Below are positions 1 to 6,006 of a stretch of 6,006 nt of DNA, one piece after another. The notes below the pieces were generated by a model. The model had not been told where the DNA came from and made no database searches. It saw only the letters and a program-made list of their open reading frames with translations. Every line of letters starts with the position of its first letter. Positions within the stretch are counted from its first letter, which is position 1. The stretch is taken from the NCBI GenBank assembly GCA_965371355.1, contig CBDUYD010000175.1, forward strand, positions 1 to 6,006, read 5' to 3'. This DNA comes from JASJHI01 sp965371355. Lineage in GTDB: Bacteria; Actinomycetota; Acidimicrobiia; Acidimicrobiales; Ilumatobacteraceae. A program made the translations under genes and the position numbers.

Positions 1-1809
1 CGCAGGGTCGCCGATGTCGGCACGACCGGTCGGGGCATCCAGTTCGACATCGTCACCGACGGCACCGCCGACCGGGTCGTCGTCGTCTTCCTCGAGTCGG
101 GTCAGCCCAGCTGGCGGTCGGTCGAGTTGGCCGGCACCCTGCAACCGAACGGCTCCAAGAGCTGGTTCGCAAGCGCGCCACTCGTCGGCACCGACCCCGA
201 TGCCGAGGTCGAGTACTTCGCACAGAGCGTCGACACCACGGGCGACGTCGGCATCACGAGCAACAAGATCGAGAACTTCCTCGCCGCCGAGGAAGGCGAT
301 CTCGATGCCGAACTCGAGATCACCTACGTCGGGCCGCCCGAGAAGCAATCCGACGGTCGGTACTTCGCGAGCGGCGCACAGTTCGTGATCGGGCAGGCAG
401 GCGACGTGCAGGACTTCACCGTCGACCATTTCTCGGTCGACTCGGGTCCGCCGCTGCAGTATGACGACGCGGGGATCATCGCAGTGGTCGACGATGACGT
501 GACCGGGGCGAACTACGACGAGAACACCGGCGAGCTGCTCCTCGCCGGCGGGCCACACGTTCTCTTCGCGCAGGACACCGACGGCAACCGCGTCTATCGC
601 TTCTTCATCCTCGACGACACGGCGCCGACGGTGAGCTTCTCGCCCGACTCGGCCGCGTGGGCTGGTGGCGACGTCGATGTCACGATCACGGTCACCGATG
701 GTGCCGGCGCGGGCGTCGAGTCGGTGTGCATCGATGATGCCTGCGAGTCGGTCGACCCGGTCGACGGGGTGGCGACGGTGACGGTTCCGGTCTCGGTTCC
801 CGACGGTCAGAGTGCCGAGGTGACGATCACCGCATCGGCGATCGACGAGGTCGGCAACACCTCCGCTGCCGTCTCGACCACCATTCGCATCGACACAGCG
901 GCGCCGACTGTCAGCATCTCGCCCGACTCGGCAGGGTGGGCTGGTGGTGACGTCGATGTCACGATCACGGTCACCGATGGTGCCGGCGCGGGCGTCGAGT
1001 CGGTGTGCATCGATGATGCCTGCGAGTCGGTCGACCCGGTCGACGGGGTGGCGACGGTGACGGTTCCGGTCTCGGTTCCCGACGGTCAGAGTGCCGAGGT
1101 GTCGATCACCGCATCGGCGATCGACGAGGTCGGCAACATGTCCGCCGCCGTCTCGACCACCATTCGCATCGACAAGGCCGCGCCGACGGTGAGCATCTCG
1201 ATCACCCCCGACGGTGACGGCGACGGCATCTACTCCGTTGGCGAGCCGGTATCAGCGGAGTTCTCGTGCGCTGACGTCGGCGCGGGCCTGGCATCGTGTG
1301 AACTGTTCGTCGACGGGGTGGCGGCCTCGTCGACGAGTCCGGTCGCCATCGACACGTCCGAGCCCGGCCCGCGCAACCTGTCGGTCAGGGCGATCGATGC
1401 GGTGGGCAACACGACCACGTCCCCACCGCTCGTGATGACGGTGGCCTACCGTACGTGTCTCCTCTACGACCCGACGCAGGAGAAGAACGTCGGCTCGAAC
1501 TACACGATCAAGGTGCAGCTCTGCGACGTCGACGGGAACAACCGGTCGTCGTCGAGGATCCCATTGACCGCGCTCACGATCGACGGCCTCCTCGATCCCG
1601 GCCCGAACTTCTCCGGCAAGTCCAACAAGGGTTACCAATTCCGCTTCACGAGGAGCGATTCGGCGTACACGTACAACTTGGACACCTCGCATATCGACGT
1701 CGGCGATCATGCCCTCTTCTTCACGACCGAGCCGGTGCCGGACCGTACGATCCCCATCGAGGATCTACAGGCGCTGGCGACCAACTCGGCACCGTTCAGA
1801 CTCCGATAA
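1..1809 (+). CDS. Secreted Ig-like repeat protein with PxKF-like C-terminus (5'-partial)
   Basis: The reading frame is open from base 1 to the TAA at 1807-1809 (602 codons visible). The start and any signal peptide lie upstream; the internal TTG at 127 is not the true start, because good coding sequence continues before it. Residues 1 to about 85 look like a beta-sandwich ending in a 'VEYFAQSVDTTGDVGITSNK' stretch, as in extracellular actinobacterial proteins. Residues 86-207 form another beta-rich acidic segment. Residues 208-300 and 301-393 are two near-identical Ig-like repeats ending in the 'A.D..GN.S' signature typical of bacterial Ig-like/adhesin modules. Residues 394 to about 482 are a diverged third copy. 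Residues 483-602 resemble PxKF-type C-terminal domains (IKVQLCD near 505, GYQFRF near 545, final APFRLR). Cysteines occur in pairs (243/248, 336/341, 423/433, 486/508), fitting an exported, disulfide-bearing protein. No C-terminal membrane anchor or sorting motif is visible. Likely role: cell-surface or secreted binding or structural protein. The upstream part could carry an enzyme domain that cannot be seen here. Confidence 0.85.
   Translation, partial: RRVADVGTTGRGIQFDIVTDGTADRVVVVFLESGQPSWRSVELAGTLQPNGSKSWFASAPLVGTDPDAEVEYFAQSVDTTGDVGITSNKIENFLAAEEGDLDAELEITYVGPPEKQSDGRYFASGAQFVIGQAGDVQDFTVDHFSVDSGPPLQYDDAGIIAVVDDDVTGANYDENTGELLLAGGPHVLFAQDTDGNRVYRFFILDDTAPTVSFSPDSAAWAGGDVDVTITVTDGAGAGVESVCIDDACESVDPVDGVATVTVPVSVPDGQSAEVTITASAIDEVGNTSAAVSTTIRIDTAAPTVSISPDSAGWAGGDVDVTITVTDGAGAGVESVCIDDACESVDPVDGVATVTVPVSVPDGQSAEVSITASAIDEVGNMSAAVSTTIRIDKAAPTVSISITPDGDGDGIYSVGEPVSAEFSCADVGAGLASCELFVDGVAASSTSPVAIDTSEPGPRNLSVRAIDAVGNTTTSPPLVMTVAYRTCLLYDPTQEKNVGSNYTIKVQLCDVDGNNRSSSRIPLTALTIDGLLDPGPNFSGKSNKGYQFRFTRSDSAYTYNLDTSHIDVGDHALFFTTEPVPDRTIPIEDLQALATNSAPFRLR
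622..900 (+). repeat. Tandem Ig-like repeat unit 1 (279 bp, 93 codons)
   Basis: First of two adjacent direct repeats with an exact 279-bp period, in frame within the secreted protein. By hand alignment it differs from unit 2 at 13 positions (about 95% identity). The stretch 670-822 is identical to 949-1101 (153 bp), and the differences cluster at the unit ends. It encodes one Ig-like module starting APTVSFSPDS and ending TTIRIDT, with a CIDDAC cysteine pair. Confidence 0.95.
901..1179 (+). repeat. Tandem Ig-like repeat unit 2 (279 bp, 93 codons)
   Basis: Second copy, directly abutting unit 1. Changes relative to unit 1 include F to I, A to G, T to S and T to M substitutions plus several silent changes. 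Identity extends through synonymous third positions, which points to recent duplication or gene conversion rather than purifying selection alone. Confidence 0.95.
1180..1446 (+). repeat. Diverged third Ig-like repeat unit
   Basis: It follows unit 2 in the same register and opens with the same APTVSIS strand. It keeps the GAG(V/L) turn and the 'RAIDAVGNTT' closing signature, but the middle has diverged. It has an inserted 'TPDGDGDGIYSVGEPV' segment and a differently spaced cysteine pair (C423 and C433, nine residues between, against four in units 1 and 2). At DNA level only the first 20 or so bases remain close to the other units. It is probably the older member of the array. Confidence 0.75.
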
Positions 1810-1827
1810 GCGCTAAGACTGTGGGCG
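1810..1827 (+). other. 18-bp intergenic gap, no terminator
   Basis: The gap between the TAA of the secreted protein and the ATG of the cyclase gene contains no hairpin and no clear promoter. The two genes are in the same reading frame with no further stop between them. The short distance favours co-transcription, but a promoter inside the end of the upstream gene cannot be excluded. Confidence 0.6.
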
Positions 1828-4800
1828 ATGTCCCCAATGCCGGCACAGGCTCGGGTCGGGCCGTACGTACCAGACCTCGTACGGCGCTGGCCGGTCGATG
1901 CTCCAGCGCATCGCCGGGTCGAGGGCGCGCTCGTCTCGGCTGACATCTCCGGCTTCACGGCACTGTCGGAGCGTCTCGCGACCTACGGCCGGGAGGGGGC
2001 CGAAGAACTCACCATCCTGCTGAATCGATGCTTCGGCGGCATGATCGAGATCATCGACGCACATGGCGGCGACGTGCTCAAGTTCGGCGGCGACGCCCTC
2101 CTCGTGCTGTTCACCGGTGACGAGCACACCGCTCGCGCGGCCGCCAGCTGCGTGGAGATGCGCCACCTCATCCAGCGAACCTGGTCGACGTCGCTGGTCA
2201 AGCGGATCGAGCTCGGAATATCCCAAGGTGTCCACGCGGGCACGTTCGACTTCCATCTCGTCGACGCCGGCCATCGTGAGCTGCTCGTCGTCGGCGCCGG
2301 CATGTCGGCCACGGTGAACTGTGAAGGCGCAGCCGAGCGGGGACAGATCCTGCTGAGCGACGACGCGGCGGCGGATCTCGAACCTTCCGTGCTCGGCGAG
2401 AAGACCGCCGGCGGCAGGGTCCTCGACTCGACGCCCACGATCACGTCCGAGCGTTCCGCCGCCCCGGCCGAGTTCGACGGTGACATCGAACCGTACGTGC
2501 CCGCCTGGTTGGTCGACCAGGCCTCTGCCGGCAGAGTTGCCGAACACCGTACGGTCGCCGTCGGGTTCGTCTTCTTCGGAGGAGTCGACAACCTGATGGC
2601 CGAACAGGGCCCCGCTGTGGTTCACGAGCGTCTCCAGGCGCTGGCGACCGCCACCGAGCGGGCAACATCACATCACGGTGTCTATTGGCTGGCGAGCGAC
2701 GTGTACGCGGGCGGGGGGAAGATCATCCTCACTGCGGGAGCGCCGCGATCGACCGGCCAAGACGAGGATGCCGCTGTTCGCACCGCCCGCGAGCTGCTGG
2801 CCGCAGACGTCGGGCTTCCACTGCGCGCAGGACTCAATCGTGGTCCGGTCTTCATGGGCGACCTCGGTTCCGACCGACGCCGCACCTTCACCGTCATGGG
2901 TGACACCGTCAATCTCGCCGCGCGGCTAATGCAGAAGTCCGCTCCCGGCCAGTTGGTGGCGAGCGAAGCCGTACTCGAACTGGTGCCGACGAGGTTCGAA
3001 CTCGAGGCGCTCGAACCGTTCACGGTGAAGGGCAAGGCCGAGCCGATCAGTGCCTCGTTGGTCGGTGCTCAGCTCGGGGATCATCTGCCGGAGCCCAGCC
3101 CGCAGGCTTCCGATCAGGAGCTTTCGTTCGTCGGCCGCAAATCGGAGATGCGGATCCTGGGTGAGCAGCTCACACGGGCTCGATCGGGCCGCGGCAGCAT
3201 TGTCGACGTGGTCGGCAATCCGGGCATCGGCAAGACGAGAATCGTCAGCGAGCTACAGGGGCGGAACGCCGACGTCACCGTGCTCCATGCGACGGGCGGC
3301 CTCTATTCCCGTCGCTCACCGTACTTCGCCGTGTCGATCATGCTGCGGCGACTCGCCGGAATCGACCGTTCGGCATCGCCCGCGACCGCGGGTCGGCTGA
3401 TGTCGAAATGGGTGGCCGACAAGGCACCCGAGCTCATCGCATGGATGCCGTTGCTCGCCATCGCCTTCGGTGCCGAGGTGCCGATGACCCGACAGGTCGA
3501 ACGCATCGACCCGGCGAACCGGGCGATCAAGCTGCGCGAGGCCGTCGTCGACCTGCTCACCGCTGTGCTCGTGGGGCCGGCCATGTTCGTCGTGGACGAT
3601 GCCCACCGGCTCGACGAGGCATCCGAAGAACTCTTCGCTGCCCTCGGGCGTCGGCTCGCCCGCCGTTCCTGGCTCATCCTCGCTCTCCGCTGGCGTGATC
3701 ACGAGTCGTTCGTCGATGACGCCGCCGATGTCGTGAACGTCGACATCGGGCCGCTCACCACCGAAGATGCCGACGCGATCGCACGGTTGGCCGTCGCCGC
3801 GGACGATCGCTTCGACGAAGATGACCTCGACGATCTGATCGAGCGCGGCGTCACCAATCCGCTCTTCCTGCTCGAACTCGTCCGTGCCGGAATCCGCAGG
3901 GACGCCGTTACTCCGGATTCGATCGAGTCTCTCGTCACCGCCAGAATCGACACGCTCAGCACATCCGATCGCCTGCTGCTGCGTGAGGCCGCTGTGCTCG
4001 GGTCGGTGATCGACATCAACCTCCTCGCCGAGGCAACGGGCATGACCGAGTTGCGCCGGCCGGAGCGCTGGACATCCCTCTCCGGGTTCCTCGCCCGCGA
4101 CGGCAACTCCCTGTTCCACTTCCAGCAGGGGCTCTATCGAGAGGTTGCCTACGAGGGTTTGTCGTTCAGGCGGCGTCGACAGATCCACGCGGATGTCGCC
4201 AACGTGATCGAGCGGCGGGCCGGGGAGGATTGGGCGACTTCGTCCGAGCTGCTGTCACTGCACTTCCACGAGGCTCGGCAGTGGACCCGCTCGTGGCGTT
4301 ACTCGGTAATCGCGGGTGATCGGGCCCAGAAGAAGTATGCCCATGCCGAGGCGGCCGAATTCTACGGGCGGGCCCTCGCGGTGCCGGCGTCGCATCGGCC
4401 TGAGTCGGCGGCGGTGTCCGCGGTCGCCGAATCGCTGGCCGACGCGCTCGAGCTGAACGGACAGTTCGGCCGTGCGGGTGAAGCGCTCACCCTGGCGCGC
4501 CGGACGCGGAGCGACGCCGATGGCCTGGTCCGGCTGATGCGCAAGGAGGGGGTGATCCGTGAGCGGCAGGGAAGGTACACACAGGCGTTGCGCTGGTACG
4601 GGCGCGCGCTGTCGGCGACGGCCGAACTCGAGGGATCACGTGCCAAGGCCGCAGAAGGTGAACTCGCGCTCGCGTATGCCGGAGTGAAGTGGCGACAGGG
4701 CCGCATTCAGGACACGATCACCTGGGCGCACCGCGCCGAGGTGATCGCCGACGAACTCGACGACCTGAAGATGTTGGCTCACAGCTCGTACCTGTTGTTG

Positions 4801-5673
4801 ATCGGATACGGCGTGGCTCGCCGCCCCGAGGTCGCCCGCTACCGTACGGTGCCGCTGCGACTGTACGAACAGGTGGGCGACCTGGTCGGTCAGGCGAACG
4901 TGCTCAACAATCTGGGCGTCGACGCCCACGACGAGAGCAGATGGGCCGAGGCGCTCGACTACTACGAGCGAAGTCGCCTGGCCCGCGAAGAGGCCGGTGA
5001 TGTGATCGGCGCGGCGACAGCGACCAACAACATCGCAGAGATCTTGTCGGATCAAGGTCATATCGACGAAGCCGAGCCTCTCTTCGAGGAAGCGCTTCGG
5101 GCGTGGCGGCGAGCGGGCTACGAGGTCGGTCTCGCGGTTGCCACGAGCTATCTCGGGCGACTTCACGCGCGGCGCGGTGACTTCGAGATCGCTCGCCGGA
5201 TGCTGGCCGACGCCGTCGACCGCTTCGAGACGATAGGCGCATCGCACTTCGTCCTCGAGACCAAGACCTTCCAGCTCGAGTGTGAGGTGCTGGCGGGGAA
5301 CGGTCGCGAGGCCGCCGAGGCGTCCGGGCCGCTGTTCGAGTTGGCCGCGGAGATCGGCGACCCATTGCTCGAGGCGATGCTGCTGCGCAACAAGGCATGG
5401 GCCCATTATGCAGCCGACGAGTTCGACGAGGCGGAGGATCTCGCAAGCAGGTGTCTGTCGATCGCCGAAGCGATCGGGGCGCTCTACGAGGTTGCCTTGG
5501 CCCTGATCCTGCAAGGCCAGATCCATGCCGCTACGGGGGGCGACCACACCGCCGACGATGATCGTGCTCGATCGCTGCTGCAGCAACTCGGCGTGGTGTC
5601 GAAGCCTCACGGCATCGGCGCGCCGCTCCGAAGCGGGGTCGGTGATGCAACCCGTGACACACTGAGTCGATGA
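1828..5673 (+). CDS. Tandem class III cyclase-like / AAA ATPase / TPR regulator
   Basis: Complete 1281-residue protein, probably cytosolic (no signal peptide or membrane segment seen). Domain 1, about residues 30-205, is a class III nucleotide cyclase fold: VSADISGF carries metal-ligand D39, and LKFGGD carries K85 and D89. Its transition-state positions are S160 and N164 instead of Asn/Arg. Domain 2, about 240-410, lacks both metal aspartates (F249 and a glycine in GGGK) but has TVMGDTVNLAAR with T355, N362 and R366. Each domain is preceded by a PYVP motif (12-15 and 222-225). An FVGR motif (434-437) opens a STAND/AAA_16-like NTPase with Walker A GNPGIGKT (463-470) and Walker B ending D590-D591, followed by AHRLD where many relatives have AHWLD. 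TNPLFLLEL (676-684) and a winged-helix-like stretch follow. About nine TPR-like helical pairs fill 812 to about 1245. Related multidomain proteins are annotated as adenylate/guanylate cyclase domain proteins or LuxR-type ATPases, but no DNA-binding HTH is visible here. The start at ATG 1828 is the first in frame; a second ATG at 1837 is possible. There is no strong ribosome-binding site, only GTGGG at 1821-1825, very close to 1828. Ligand, product and partners are unknown. Confidence 0.93.
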   Translation: MSPMPAQARVGPYVPDLVRRWPVDAPAHRRVEGALVSADISGFTALSERLATYGREGAEELTILLNRCFGGMIEIIDAHGGDVLKFGGDALLVLFTGDEHTARAAASCVEMRHLIQRTWSTSLVKRIELGISQGVHAGTFDFHLVDAGHRELLVVGAGMSATVNCEGAAERGQILLSDDAAADLEPSVLGEKTAGGRVLDSTPTITSERSAAPAEFDGDIEPYVPAWLVDQASAGRVAEHRTVAVGFVFFGGVDNLMAEQGPAVVHERLQALATATERATSHHGVYWLASDVYAGGGKIILTAGAPRSTGQDEDAAVRTARELLAADVGLPLRAGLNRGPVFMGDLGSDRRRTFTVMGDTVNLAARLMQKSAPGQLVASEAVLELVPTRFELEALEPFTVKGKAEPISASLVGAQLGDHLPEPSPQASDQELSFVGRKSEMRILGEQLTRARSGRGSIVDVVGNPGIGKTRIVSELQGRNADVTVLHATGGLYSRRSPYFAVSIMLRRLAGIDRSASPATAGRLMSKWVADKAPELIAWMPLLAIAFGAEVPMTRQVERIDPANRAIKLREAVVDLLTAVLVGPAMFVVDDAHRLDEASEELFAALGRRLARRSWLILALRWRDHESFVDDAADVVNVDIGPLTTEDADAIARLAVAADDRFDEDDLDDLIERGVTNPLFLLELVRAGIRRDAVTPDSIESLVTARIDTLSTSDRLLLREAAVLGSVIDINLLAEATGMTELRRPERWTSLSGFLARDGNSLFHFQQGLYREVAYEGLSFRRRRQIHADVANVIERRAGEDWATSSELLSLHFHEARQWTRSWRYSVIAGDRAQKKYAHAEAAEFYGRALAVPASHRPESAAVSAVAESLADALELNGQFGRAGEALTLARRTRSDADGLVRLMRKEGVIRERQGRYTQALRWYGRALSATAELEGSRAKAAEGELALAYAGVKWRQGRIQDTITWAHRAEVIADELDDLKMLAHSSYLLLIGYGVARRPEVARYRTVPLRLYEQVGDLVGQANVLNNLGVDAHDESRWAEALDYYERSRLAREEAGDVIGAATATNNIAEILSDQGHIDEAEPLFEEALRAWRRAGYEVGLAVATSYLGRLHARRGDFEIARRMLADAVDRFETIGASHFVLETKTFQLECEVLAGNGREAAEASGPLFELAAEIGDPLLEAMLLRNKAWAHYAADEFDEAEDLASRCLSIAEAIGALYEVALALILQGQIHAATGGDHTADDDRARSLLQQLGVVSKPHGIGAPLRSGVGDATRDTLSR
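5670..5673 (+). promoter_or_regulatory. ATGA stop-start overlap (translational coupling)
   Basis: The TGA stop of the cyclase/ATPase/TPR gene (5671-5673) overlaps the ATG (5670-5672) of the next gene by three bases. No good Shine-Dalgarno sequence precedes this ATG, so terminating ribosomes probably re-initiate here. This ties production of the proline-rich membrane protein to that of the regulator. Confidence 0.75.
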
Positions 5674-6006
5674 GCAGTCCGGTTCCGCCTCCCCCTCCAG
5701 ACGACGCGCCACCGCCACCACCACCACAATCACCGCGGCCACAATCACCGCCACCACCACCACCATCACCGCCGCCGCCGTCGGGACCACCCGCTGCGAC
5801 ACCTCCCCAAGCACCGCCATCCAACCCTCCGGGTGCCCCGCCACCCCCACCCCCGGCGGGCACTTGGGGAGCCACCCCGCAACAGCAGCAACCGGGCTCC
5901 GGCTACATCGCGCCGCCCAAGCCGCCGCGGCCCGACGTCCGACCCGCCGCGGTCATGATCATCGCCGGAGCGATCCTCTCCGCGATCGCGGTGTTCCTCC
6001 CGTGGC
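5670..6006 (+). CDS. Proline-rich membrane protein, N-terminal part (3'-partial)
   Basis: An open frame with 112 full codons and no stop runs off the right edge. Residues 1-92 are a low-complexity tail: 46 of the 92 are proline, in runs of up to six, mixed with Ser, Gln, Ala and Gly, and with a QQQQ run at 71-74. A short PPKPPRPDVRP basic stretch then leads into a hydrophobic segment, AAVMIIAGAILSAIAVFLPW (93-112), which looks like the first transmembrane helix. This Pro-rich tail plus membrane core layout is common in actinobacterial membrane proteins of unknown function, where the tail is usually expected in the cytoplasm. The start is set by the ATGA overlap with the upstream gene. The rest of the protein, and so its function, is outside the window. 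The minus-strand frame opposite it encodes only poly-Gly and is not credible. Confidence 0.8.
   Translation, partial: MSSPVPPPPPDDAPPPPPPQSPRPQSPPPPPPSPPPPSGPPAATPPQAPPSNPPGAPPPPPPAGTWGATPQQQQPGSGYIAPPKPPRPDVRPAAVMIIAGAILSAIAVFLPW
5709..5780 (+). repeat. CCA/CCG proline-codon microsatellite
   Basis: This stretch is dominated by CCA and CCG triplets, including a run of five CCA (5751-5765) and four CCG (5769-5780), broken by CAA-TCA codons (QSP) that occur twice. It encodes residues 14-37 of the proline-rich tail. Triplet slippage here would change tail length without shifting the frame. Confidence 0.8.

Noticed and set aside
127..129. TTG at 127 as the start of the secreted protein
   Set aside because: The same frame is open and beta-strand-like from base 1, so the true start is upstream of the window.
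14..388. 124-codon plus-strand Ser/Arg/Pro-rich frame
   Set aside because: It is an out-of-frame reading of the secreted-protein gene, with a low-complexity Ser/Arg composition and no domain.
622..1179. Direct repeats as a CRISPR array or mobile-element ends
   Set aside because: The unit is 279 bp, in frame, without spacers, and encodes an Ig-like domain. There is no transposase or inverted repeat.
1813..2625. 270-codon minus-strand frame
   Set aside because: It is antisense to the first cyclase domain, which contains conserved catalytic motifs. No domain is recognisable in the antisense product.
3316..4188. 290-codon minus-strand frame
   Set aside because: It is antisense to the NTPase domain with its Walker motifs. 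It has a biased Glu/Gly/Asp/Arg composition typical of a shadow frame.
4636..5850. 404-codon open frame on the minus strand
   Set aside because: It lies opposite the TPR region and the Pro-rich gene, which have clear protein signatures. Its translation shows no recognisable domain. Long antisense frames are expected in GC-rich coding DNA.
5531..5875. Minus-strand Gly-rich frame resembling a PE_PGRS or glycine-rich protein
   Set aside because: The poly-Gly is just the reverse complement of the CCA/CCG/CCC proline codons of the coupled downstream gene.

Overview
The window is GC-rich (roughly two thirds G+C by eye) and almost fully coding on the + strand. Codon use is strongly G/C-ending. The gene types (a secreted Ig-like repeat protein, a cyclase/ATPase/TPR giant regulator, and a proline-rich membrane protein) fit a high-GC actinobacterium. 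The overall style recalls Acidimicrobiia such as Ilumatobacter-like marine lineages. That placement is inference from gene style only; the window holds no rRNA or other marker gene.

Layout: (1) Positions 1-1809 hold the 3' part of a large extracellular protein, open at the window's left edge. It consists of beta-sandwich segments, then two nearly identical 93-residue Ig-like repeats, a third diverged repeat, and a C-terminal PxKF-like domain. (2) After an 18-bp gap, positions 1828-5673 encode a complete 1281-residue protein: two class III nucleotide cyclase-like domains in tandem, an AAA/NTPase module (Walker A GNPGIGKT, Walker B with DD), and a C-terminal array of about nine TPR-like helical repeats. 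(3) The stop of this gene overlaps the ATG of a third gene (ATGA at 5670-5673). That gene runs off the right edge and begins with a 92-residue tail that is half proline, followed by the start of a membrane segment.

How the genes may work together: genes 2 and 3 look translationally coupled, so the cyclase/ATPase regulator and the proline-rich membrane protein are probably made together. Gene 1 is close enough upstream to share a transcript, but its product should be exported, and no functional link can be read from sequence. I saw no RNA gene, CRISPR array, insertion sequence, convincing promoter or terminator. The large minus-strand open frames are shadows of the GC-rich coding strand.

The points most worth a second look are the complementary loss of catalytic residues in the two cyclase domains, which suggests one composite active site with an unusual purine pocket, and the 279-bp tandem repeat in gene 1, which includes a 153-bp stretch of perfect identity.
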